Assembly (NCBI GenBank): GCA_937884735.1
Contig: CAKZYI010000616.1
Coordinates: forward strand, 1 to 5,331
Length of the DNA stretch: 5,331 nucleotides
Reading direction: 5' to 3'
Origin: an uncultured Pleurocapsa sp.
GTDB lineage: Bacteria > Cyanobacteriota > Cyanobacteriia > Cyanobacteriales > Xenococcaceae
In this document: in pieces, positions 1 to 5,331 of the stretch
How positions within the stretch are numbered: position 1 is the stretch's first letter
Layout: each line of letters starts with the position of its first letter
Made by a program: the position numbers and the translations under genes
Notes under the pieces: model-generated
What the model saw: the letters and a program-made list of their open reading frames with translations, nothing else
Databases searched by the model: none
Told to the model about the DNA's origin: nothing

Positions 1-2663
1 GAGGTTGCAAAGATCGCGTCGTCACCAAATCCTGCTAAAACACGGTCAGATGAACCTAAAATTAGAGTATCATCGCCATTGCCTGCGTAAATACGGTTAC
101 TGCCTTCCCCTGTAGTAGCATCAACCAAATCGTTCACGTCACCAGCAAAGATTAGTTGGTTGCTACCTTCTACTTCAATGATGTCCTCTGTGACAGTTCC
201 AAATAGAGGCTCTAAATCATTGTTTGCTTCAGGTTCGGTGGGTTCGCCTATAGGTGAGCTTGGATCGGGATTGCCAGTACTGTCATTGTCAGAAATATTA
301 ACCGTACTGCTAAACATTTGCAGATTAAGCTCGTAATCATCGATCTGAGCATCGGCTTCAATTATAGCCAGATCTTCTTCGCTAATTTCGTCTCTAGTTT
401 TTAATTTAAAGGTGACATCAATTGGTTCTTCTGTAATCTCATCAATAATAACGGGAATTTCTACCGTACTATCAAATTCAAAGATTCTGACAGCAAAACC
501 ACTGTTGTCGGCATTGGCAATAAATGATTCTCCTCCTGTGGCGGAGTCTAAATCGAGTTGAGATAGAATATTTGGCGTGTCGCTATCGAGATATAAATAT
601 AAACCTGAACCATCATCGGGAATTAAATCATCACTTACTTCAAAAAAGAAACGGATGTTATCTCCTTCAAGTACTTCATTAGGAAAAATTCCATATCCTA
701 CATTTGATTCCTCTGGGGTGGTTGTGTCAGAGTTATCGGTAATTGTAAATTCGCCACTGTTATTATCTGGATCGATCGCATACCCTTCTCCTGTGTCTAG
801 AGAAAAGCTGGCTATCTCTTCTCCCTCCGTTTCGCCGTCATTTAATACGGGTATGGTAATACTTCCTTCTTGTTCGGTGATGTTAAATTCTAAAGTAGAG
901 TCGTTGATGCCTTCTCTATAGGCGGGCAGAATATCTCTAACTAAATTATCGCTAGAAAAGCCGTTGATTAATTCAATATAGGTCAAATCGTCTTCGGGGG
1001 AGTACCACATATTCGAGCGATAGCCCAGGGTTTGTCCCCGATGGATATACCAAAATCGGTTGGGTGATTCGATTGTCCCTACTCCTAAACCATAGGAGGA
1101 ATAGTTATCGTTATCAGTGGCGGGAATGGTATCGAGCATTTGCTCTAAAGTATCTGGCTGGAGTAAGTCCCCTGCAAATAAATTGCGCGCAAAAGTATCC
1201 AAATCTTCCGTATTAGAAACCATTGCCCCTGTAGCCCAAGCCCAAGAAAGATTGGCAATGTTAATATTATCTAGAGTGCCGTTTTGATCGAAGTCCCAAT
1301 ATCCGCTAACATAACCCCCTGGTATCTCTTCTTCCTCTGCAAAGAAGGTATTATCTAACTCCAAAGGCTCGATAATGCGATCGCGAATTTCCGCTGCAAC
1401 ATTATTGTTTGTTGCTGCTTCAATGACTATTCCCAACAATAAAAAGTTGGTATTAGAGTAGTTAAAAGCTTCTCCTGGTTCGAAGGTGGCATCTTGTCCG
1501 TCAATCAACTCGACTAACTCTTCTGGCTGCCAATCTCTAGCAAATACTAAGGGGTTAGATGCAGCCTGATCGAATAAGACATCGACATAATCGGCTACTC
1601 CGCTAGTGTGCTGCAATAACTGTTCTAGAGTTATATCTTCTGCATTGGGAATACTTGCCGTAACTTCTTCTGGTAGCCAGTCGGTTAAAGTATCGTCTAG
1701 GCTTAAAACATCTTCTTCGACTAACTGTAAAATGGTTGTGGCGGTAAAAGTTTTGGTAATGCTGCCAATTTCAAAGCGATCGCCTGGCTGCAATGGTGTA
1801 TCATCTTCTACACTAGCTACTCCACTAGCCCCAAAATAGCTTCCAGAGGGAGAAACAACTGCTACTGCTGCCCCTGGTACTTCGGGGGCGCGAGTATCAT
1901 CTAAATTGGCGTTTAGCTGTTCGACCAATTCATCTTCTAAAACAATTTCGCCTCCTTCTACTTGAGTCTGACTAAGATTAAAATCATCTAGGTTGGGAGC
2001 ATTAATAGTTACAGTAATGCCTTCTGGGGGAGGTGGTTCACTCAGGCTAAAGTTGAGTATGGCAGAGGTTTGTTCAGATTCAATTAGTAATTCTGGTTCG
2101 GTATTTAAACTAACCTGTGGATTTGTATCTCCATTATTTGTATCTCCATTAGACGATTCTTCTGAAATTAAATAGGGTGGAAGATCTGCAACATCGTCTA
2201 TCAAAATTACTGGATTAAAAGAAAACTCAGGCACATTGTAATTGCGATCTTCAACATCAGTTAAAGCCAAATCGAGAACTTGAAATTCTTCGTCAACACC
2301 ATCGGCTAAAACTGGAATGCTAATGGTAGTTTCTGGTTCGGAAATTGTCAGAAAAAAAGAATCATTATCTGGATCGAAAACTGGTTGATTAGTTCCCGTT
2401 GTTGTCGTTTGAGTAAGATCTAGCTGGGATAGATAGGAGTATTCAGGAATTGGTGCTTCAATGTTGATAACTCTAAGGTCGAATCCTGCTTCAGGAATTT
2501 CGCCCTCTACTTCAAAGTTAAATTCTAATGCCGTTTCTTCTGACTCGTTAACAATCGTATAATCAATAGTGTCATCCCCACTTTGGAAAGTGACAATTGG
2601 GGAAGTAGTCAAAGTGACGGTGGGTGCGCCTGGAATTAATTCTAATGGTGCTAGATCGGTCAT
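1..2663 (-). CDS. Secreted Calx-beta/RTX protein with a serine beta-lactamase-type hydrolase domain (3' end missing)
   Basis: This frame is open from the ATG at 2663 to the left edge, giving 887 residues without a stop codon. Domain order is Calx-beta (about 12-160), linker, first half of a Calx-beta domain (183-241), hydrolase (about 243-583), second half of that Calx-beta domain (585-644), a further Calx-beta domain (654-793), linker, and RTX tail from 821. The hydrolase has the three motifs of the class C beta-lactamase/D-Ala-D-Ala carboxypeptidase/esterase family: S301-I-T-K304, Y402-S-N404 and H541-R-G543, so it is probably active. The family acts on peptidoglycan peptides, beta-lactams or esters; the substrate here cannot be told. 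There is no N-terminal signal peptide, and export by a type I system is inferred from the RTX tail. The start is well supported: an in-frame TAG lies about 50 nt upstream with no start codon between. By comparison with the upstream paralogue, roughly 90 C-terminal residues lie beyond the window. Confidence 0.93.
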   Translation of the reverse strand, partial: MTDLAPLELIPGAPTVTLTTSPIVTFQSGDDTIDYTIVNESEETALEFNFEVEGEIPEAGFDLRVINIEAPIPEYSYLSQLDLTQTTTTGTNQPVFDPDNDSFFLTISEPETTISIPVLADGVDEEFQVLDLALTDVEDRNYNVPEFSFNPVILIDDVADLPPYLISEESSNGDTNNGDTNPQVSLNTEPELLIESEQTSAILNFSLSEPPPPEGITVTINAPNLDDFNLSQTQVEGGEIVLEDELVEQLNANLDDTRAPEVPGAAVAVVSPSGSYFGASGVASVEDDTPLQPGDRFEIGSITKTFTATTILQLVEEDVLSLDDTLTDWLPEEVTASIPNAEDITLEQLLQHTSGVADYVDVLFDQAASNPLVFARDWQPEELVELIDGQDATFEPGEAFNYSNTNFLLLGIVIEAATNNNVAAEIRDRIIEPLELDNTFFAEEEEIPGGYVSGYWDFDQNGTLDNINIANLSWAWATGAMVSNTEDLDTFARNLFAGDLLQPDTLEQMLDTIPATDNDNYSSYGLGVGTIESPNRFWYIHRGQTLGYRSNMWYSPEDDLTYIELINGFSSDNLVRDILPAYREGINDSTLEFNITEQEGSITIPVLNDGETEGEEIASFSLDTGEGYAIDPDNNSGEFTITDNSDTTTPEESNVGYGIFPNEVLEGDNIRFFFEVSDDLIPDDGSGLYLYLDSDTPNILSQLDLDSATGGESFIANADNSGFAVRIFEFDSTVEIPVIIDEITEEPIDVTFKLKTRDEISEEDLAIIEADAQIDDYELNLQMFSSTVNISDNDSTGNPDPSSPIGEPTEPEANNDLEPLFGTVTEDIIEVEGSNQLIFAGDVNDLVDATTGEGSNRIYAGNGDDTLILGSSDRVLAGFGDDAIFAT
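3..104 (-). repeat. Duplicated RTX module, copy in the downstream gene (partner 3204-3305)
   Basis: Encodes residues 854-887, containing NRIYAGNGDDTLILG and LAGFGDDAIFAT. It aligns without gaps to residues 666-699 of the upstream protein, with 26 of 34 residues identical by hand count and roughly 70% nucleotide identity. GNGDDTLIL fits the RTX nonapeptide GGxGxDxUx, whose Gly/Asp turns bind calcium. The copy continues off the left edge. Confidence 0.9.
114..203 (-). repeat. Duplicated pre-RTX module, copy in the downstream gene (partner 4785-4874)
   Basis: Encodes residues 821-850, with DIIEVEGSNQLIFAG as its core. It aligns without gaps to residues 143-172 of the upstream protein, 19 of 30 identical by hand count. 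Here it is separated from the following RTX module by only three residues (TGE), giving the contiguous form of the scaffold. Confidence 0.88.
914..1937 (-). other. Serine hydrolase domain (beta-lactamase / D,D-peptidase fold)
   Basis: Residues 243-583 of the downstream protein. The domain starts at a typical entry helix (LVEQLNANLD), continues through PGAAVAVVSPSG, and reaches the nucleophile motif EIGSITKTF, where S301 is the expected acylated serine and K304 the general base. LLQHTSGVADY (349-359) and FEPGEAFNYSNTNFLLLG (394-411) are the usual family landmarks. HRGQTLGYRS (541-550) replaces the KTG motif of class A enzymes, as is normal in the class C/esterase group. The segment WAWATGAMVSNTEDLDTFA (474-492) is also typical. 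The domain is flanked on both sides by Calx-beta-like beta-strand sequence. Confidence 0.9.
1260..1295 (-). other. EF-hand-like calcium loop inside the hydrolase domain
   Basis: Residues 457-468 read DFDQNGTLDNIN, matching the DxDxNGx(hydrophobic)D spacing of EF-hand or dockerin-like calcium loops. Position 12 is Asn rather than the usual Glu. It lies between the YxN and HxG motifs, just before the WAWATGAM segment. Calcium binding is an inference from the spacing of acidic residues only. Confidence 0.4.
2121..2150 (-). repeat. Perfect 15 bp tandem duplication in an interdomain linker
   Basis: The plus-strand unit ATTTGTATCTCCATT occurs twice head to tail with no mismatch. On the coding strand it encodes NGDTN-NGDTN (residues 172-181), in the linker between the first Calx-beta domain and the split one. 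A 15 bp unit preserves the frame, so slippage would change linker length without breaking the protein. Confidence 0.9.
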
Positions 2664-2933
2664 AATTATTTTGAATAAAGTAGTAACTGTAGAGTCGGCA
2701 AATTGTTTAAACTATTCCATAGCAGACAAATAAACTGTTTTGCCCTGTGTTATTTCCGACTACACACTAGGCGGGACAAATATGCCAATTGCGGATTTTT
2801 TTCAGCCGTTTCTTATTTAACGTGAGCGTCCAACAAAGAAAATTTGTAATGTCAGAAGGTGGACAATCGATAAATCAATATAGTGAATATGCCACCCTAC
2901 TAGTTATGCTTATGTGTTGCCCATCAAATCAAA
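2664..2933. other. 270 bp intergenic region between the two minus-strand genes
   Basis: This AT-rich stretch separates the stop codon of the amidase gene from the start of the beta-lactamase-type gene. I find no small gene I can support and no tRNA-like fold. On the minus strand a weak AGGGTGG/CCACCTT pairing (2892-2898 with 2856-2862) has a 29 nt loop and no following T-run, so it is not a convincing terminator. A larger imperfect inverted repeat sits closer to the downstream start. Candidate -10/-35 pairs are all poor. The gap is long enough for the downstream gene to have its own promoter, but cotranscription cannot be excluded. Confidence 0.7.
2697..2744 (-). promoter_or_regulatory. Imperfect inverted repeat upstream of the beta-lactamase-type gene
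   Basis: Plus-strand arms GGCAAATTGTTTA (2697-2709) and TAAACTGTTTTGCC (2731-2744) are inverted copies. They pair as GGCAAA/TTTGCC and GTTTA/TAAAC around a small asymmetric internal loop, with 21 bp between the arms. The near arm ends 33 bp before the start codon, so the element would lie in the promoter or 5' leader. It could be an operator or a leader hairpin. An 8 bp palindrome GTTTAAAC (2705-2712) overlaps one arm. The AT-rich context makes chance pairing possible. Confidence 0.3.
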
Positions 2934-3152
2934 TTATGCAAAGGCAAAATCATCTACGATTAAGCTGTCTGCTGCTATACCCTGTAAAATAGCTAAATCA
3001 GAGCCACTAGCAGAGATTAAAGCATCTCCTTCTATATCGGTAATATTTAAATCGCTAAAACCAATACCCAAGCCTGCAATACCGATGACATCTTCGCCAC
3101 TAGTAAAGTCAGTAATAATATTGGCTGAGTCGGGAAGTTCGGCAGAGGCAAT
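2934..3152 (-). other. C-terminal type I secretion-like domain of the amidase protein
   Basis: Residues 717-788 follow the last RTX turn. The order IITDFTSGEDVIGIAGLG, then SDLNI, then SDLAILQGIAADSL and a terminal hydrophobic stretch resembles the C-terminal ends of RTX proteins exported by ABC transporters. The assignment rests on overall pattern; no specific signal residue can be proven. Confidence 0.65.
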
Positions 3153-5300
3153 CCAAAACTGGTCTGCACCATCGCCACCTGTAATGGTGTTGTCTCCATC
3201 TATAGTAGCAAAGATCGCGTCGTTTCCAAATCCAGCTAATATTCTGTCGCCTTGTCCTAAAATAAGAGTATCATCTCCACCTCCCCCATAGAGCCGATTG
3301 TTACCATCGCTATTATCTAACAGACTGTCAGGAGGATTGCGATGGTTAGTTGCTTGCTCATAATCGTAAGCAAATCCTAGCAGTGAAGCTTCATCAAAAG
3401 GTTGACCAGAAAATTCTAAACCTACAGGTAGTCCTTCAGATGTAAAACCAGCAGGAACGACAATACCTGGTAATCCTGCAATAGAAGTGAAAGAATTATC
3501 GGCTTCTGAGAGTGTTTCGCCAATCAGAGGGGCTGGTACAGTCTTCATTGGATAAACTATAGCGTCTAAATCTAGTTCTTCCATAAGATCGATAGTTGCA
3601 TCCTGTAGAAATTCCCTTCGAGACAAACGCTCTAAATATTCGGGGTCTTCTAAAGATTCAATCGATTGAGACAAGATTAAACTATTTGCCAAACTAGGTA
3701 AATATCTACCATCTTCAATAATATCTTGGAGATTTTCTACGGTTACATTGTCAAGGGTTTCAAGATAATCATTGAGTGCAAATTTAAATTCATAAGTATT
3801 GACGCGAGCATCATCAAGAAAATTGAACAGGTCGAATCCTAAGCTGACATCATCAATAATTATTGCTCCCTCCGCTTCTAGATCCTCAATTGCATCGTCA
3901 ATTATGGCTAAAGATTCTTCATGAACCTCCCCAGAACGGAATAGATCTCGAAAAACTCCAATACGCGCACCTTCTAATGCGGTAGGACTTAGAAGACTGG
4001 TATATCCTCCTTCGGGTATGTTACCCAAACTTGCTTCGCTAACTCGATCGCTCTCATCAACACCAGCAATCACATCCAAAGCGATCGCAGCATCTGTAAC
4101 AGTACGCGCCATAGGACCAACCCGATCCTGGGTAAAGGAGAGGGGAACTACACCATCGCGACTAATTAAGCCCTCAGTAGGAGCAATTCCCACCAGATTA
4201 TTATTAGCTGCGGGATTTCTAATCGAAACTCCTGTTTCCGTTCCCAAACCAATAACAGCAAAATTAGAAGTAACAGCAGCAGCCGTTCCTGCACTAGAAC
4301 CGCCAGGAACTCGATTTAAATCATAGGGATTTAAAGTTTGTCCTCCGATTGAGCTAAGACCGCGAACACCCCGCGCAAACTCATCCAGGTTAGTTTTACC
4401 TAAAATGATTGCACCAGCTTCTCGCAGTTGTTCGACGACAAAAGCATCATCGAGAGGAATTGAGTCTTCTAGTACTAAAGAACCTGCTGTTGTTGACAGG
4501 TCAAATGTGTCAATATTATCTTTTATTAAGATAGGAACGCCGTGCAAAGGACTCCTCGCCCCAGATGTTTGACGCTCTTCGTCCAAGGCTGCTGCTGTGG
4601 CTAAAGCATCTGGATTGAGAGCAATAATTGAATTAATGCCCACACCCTGTTCGTCGAAAGTTTCGATTCGATCTAGATAAAGCTGCACCAACTCTTGAGA
4701 TGTTAAAGTTCCTTCATCAAATGCTTGGTTAATCTCTGCAATGGTTATTTCTTCTATCGGAAATGCGATCGCTCTATCTTCTATAGAAGCATCGATAATA
4801 TCGTTCCCTTCACCTGCAAAAATTAGTTGGTTGTTACCTAGTACTTCAATAACATCCTGCTCTACCGCACCAAAGCCTGGCTCAAAAGTCGGTACTTCAG
4901 GGTCGGGTGTCGGTATTATCGCCGTGTCAGCATCTTCAATAGTTATAGTCACAACAGCGTCTTCATCAACCGTATATCCTTCACCTGGTTCTACAATAAA
5001 AGTCAAGTTTTGCGGACTATCGGGGTCGAGATCGTCTAAAACTGGTGTGGTAATAGTTCCCGTTTGTCCGTTTAGCCGAACTGTAAAGCCACTAATATCG
5101 TCATTAATGCTTACTAGCTCAAGATTATCAAACCGTGATGTTGATAAACTGAACTGTCCCAAAGCATTTGCCACATCGCTATCGACACTAACAAGTAAGC
5201 CCTCGTTTGGTATTGGTTCGCTAGAAGTCAGGGTAATAGTCAATTGAGTTGCTGACTCTTCCACGAGTACAGAAGGTGTAGCACTAATACTAATTGTCAT
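2934..5300 (-). CDS. Secreted Calx-beta/RTX protein with an internal amidase-signature domain
   Basis: Complete 788-residue protein. Order: Calx-beta (1-125), Pro-rich linker (129-141), pre-RTX module (143-172), amidase (about 180-650), RTX repeats (666-716), and C-terminal type I secretion-like domain (717-788). The amidase belongs to the amidase signature family (relatives: FAAH, GatA), which hydrolyses amide bonds with a Ser-cisSer-Lys triad. All three residues are visible: K260 in GVPILIKDN, S335 in GGSSAG and S359 in GTETGVSIR. Their spacings of 75 and 24 residues equal those of FAAH (K142, S217, S241). The substrate is unknown. There is no signal peptide; the tail DFTSGEDVIGIAGLG and the hydrophobic end DDFAFA suit RTX-type export. 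An in-frame TAA lies 6 nt upstream of the ATG, so the start cannot be further out. No Shine-Dalgarno is visible. The gene precedes a paralogous hydrolase gene on the same strand. Confidence 0.95.
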   Translation of the reverse strand: MTISISATPSVLVEESATQLTITLTSSEPIPNEGLLVSVDSDVANALGQFSLSTSRFDNLELVSINDDISGFTVRLNGQTGTITTPVLDDLDPDSPQNLTFIVEPGEGYTVDEDAVVTITIEDADTAIIPTPDPEVPTFEPGFGAVEQDVIEVLGNNQLIFAGEGNDIIDASIEDRAIAFPIEEITIAEINQAFDEGTLTSQELVQLYLDRIETFDEQGVGINSIIALNPDALATAAALDEERQTSGARSPLHGVPILIKDNIDTFDLSTTAGSLVLEDSIPLDDAFVVEQLREAGAIILGKTNLDEFARGVRGLSSIGGQTLNPYDLNRVPGGSSAGTAAAVTSNFAVIGLGTETGVSIRNPAANNNLVGIAPTEGLISRDGVVPLSFTQDRVGPMARTVTDAAIALDVIAGVDESDRVSEASLGNIPEGGYTSLLSPTALEGARIGVFRDLFRSGEVHEESLAIIDDAIEDLEAEGAIIIDDVSLGFDLFNFLDDARVNTYEFKFALNDYLETLDNVTVENLQDIIEDGRYLPSLANSLILSQSIESLEDPEYLERLSRREFLQDATIDLMEELDLDAIVYPMKTVPAPLIGETLSEADNSFTSIAGLPGIVVPAGFTSEGLPVGLEFSGQPFDEASLLGFAYDYEQATNHRNPPDSLLDNSDGNNRLYGGGGDDTLILGQGDRILAGFGNDAIFATIDGDNTITGGDGADQFWIASAELPDSANIITDFTSGEDVIGIAGLGIGFSDLNITDIEGDALISASGSDLAILQGIAADSLIVDDFAFA
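3204..3305 (-). repeat. Duplicated RTX module, copy in the amidase gene (partner 3-104)
   Basis: Encodes residues 666-699, with GGGGDDTLILG and LAGFGNDAIFAT. It lies directly after the amidase domain and matches the downstream gene module at 26 of 34 residues. The RTX turns are GGGGDDTLI, AGFGNDAIF and, beyond this copy, GGDGADQFW (708-716). The degenerate spacing suggests a short beta-roll and not a long array. Confidence 0.9.
3351..4763 (-). other. Amidase signature domain
   Basis: Residues 180-650. It opens with FPIEEITIAEINQAF and LTSQELVQLYLDRIE, the usual N-terminal helices of the family, and closes with GLPGIVVPAGFT, GLPVGLEFSGQPFDEASLL and FAYDYEQATNHRNPP, the usual C-terminal landmarks. 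The enzyme is therefore full length and not a fragment. In the Gly/Ser-rich signature, A337 stands where Gly or Ser is usual and V358 precedes the nucleophile S359 where Gly is common; neither removes a catalytic residue. The sequence between the two conserved ends, about 420-600, is more variable, as expected for the substrate-binding part. Confidence 0.93.
4785..4874 (-). repeat. Duplicated pre-RTX module, copy in the amidase gene (partner 114-203)
   Basis: Encodes residues 143-172, with VIEVLGNNQLIFAG and one RTX-like turn AGEGNDIID. In the paralogue this module leads straight into the RTX repeats; here it is cut off from them by about 490 residues of amidase. Confidence 0.88.
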
Positions 5301-5331
5301 AAATTATTGGCTATGCATGCTATGACATCTT

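Noticed and set aside
577..921. Plus-strand open frame of 114 codons opposite the Calx-beta region
   Set aside because: Ser-rich shadow of the continuous minus-strand gene; the same applies to the frames at 1606-1839 and 1993-2175.
2856..2898. Possible terminator hairpin after the amidase gene
   Set aside because: The stem is only 7 bp with one G-U pair, the loop is 29 nt and there is no T-run directly after it on the minus strand.
2789..3291. Two overlapping plus-strand open frames that begin in the intergenic gap
   Set aside because: Both run into the antisense of the RTX tail. They have no ribosome binding site or recognisable domain, and their composition fits chance open reading.
4018..4326. 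Plus-strand open frame of 102 codons opposite the amidase catalytic region
   Set aside because: It lies entirely antisense to the conserved amidase signature and shows no recognisable motif.
1377..4772. Four GCGATCGC octamers considered as regulatory sites
   Set aside because: They match HIP1, which is scattered through many cyanobacterial genomes, and all four are inside coding sequence. They were used as a lineage clue only.
4741..5247. Plus-strand open frame of 168 codons opposite the start of the amidase gene
   Set aside because: It is Ser-rich and low in complexity, as expected from the reverse strand of Asp/Glu/Thr-rich coding sequence. The minus-strand frame has recognisable domains throughout.
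5301..5331. GCATGC/ATGCAT palindromes and a CATAGC direct repeat upstream of the amidase gene
   Set aside because: They are only 6 bp long, and just 31 bp of upstream sequence is visible, too little to call a promoter or operator.

Overview
The window looks like chromosomal DNA from a cyanobacterium, probably a filamentous or colonial one rich in secreted repeat proteins. The evidence is moderate to low GC, four copies of the HIP1 octamer GCGATCGC inside coding sequence (1377, 1776, 4081, 4765), no Shine-Dalgarno sequences, and Calx-beta plus RTX (hemolysin-type calcium-binding) proteins of a style common in that phylum. The lineage is an inference from these signs.

The window holds two large genes, both on the minus strand. 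The upstream one (2934-5300) is complete and encodes a 788-residue protein: an N-terminal Calx-beta domain, an amidase-signature enzyme with all three catalytic residues, RTX calcium-binding repeats and a C-terminal domain of the type I secretion kind. A 270 bp gap follows (2664-2933). It contains an imperfect inverted repeat close to the next start but no convincing promoter or terminator. The downstream gene starts at 2663 and runs off the left edge. Its 887 visible residues contain Calx-beta domains, a serine beta-lactamase/D,D-peptidase-type hydrolase with SxxK, YxN and HxG motifs, another Calx-beta domain and the start of the same RTX tail.

The main observation is how the enzymes sit in their scaffold. 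Both proteins share a module of the form FG.V..D.IEV.G.NQLIFAG..ND..DA followed by NR.Y.G.GDDTLILG...R.LAGFG.DAIFAT. In the beta-lactamase-type protein the two halves are 3 residues apart. In the amidase protein the whole amidase (about 490 residues) lies between them. In the beta-lactamase-type protein, the hydrolase instead appears to lie inside a Calx-beta domain, with the first strands before the enzyme and the last strands after it. The two genes therefore look like paralogous secreted calcium-binding scaffolds that carry different hydrolases at different internal sites.

Neither protein has a visible N-terminal signal peptide. The expected route is type I (ABC transporter) export directed by the C-terminus, with folding on calcium outside the cell. 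No transporter genes are present in the window, and the substrates of both enzymes are unknown.
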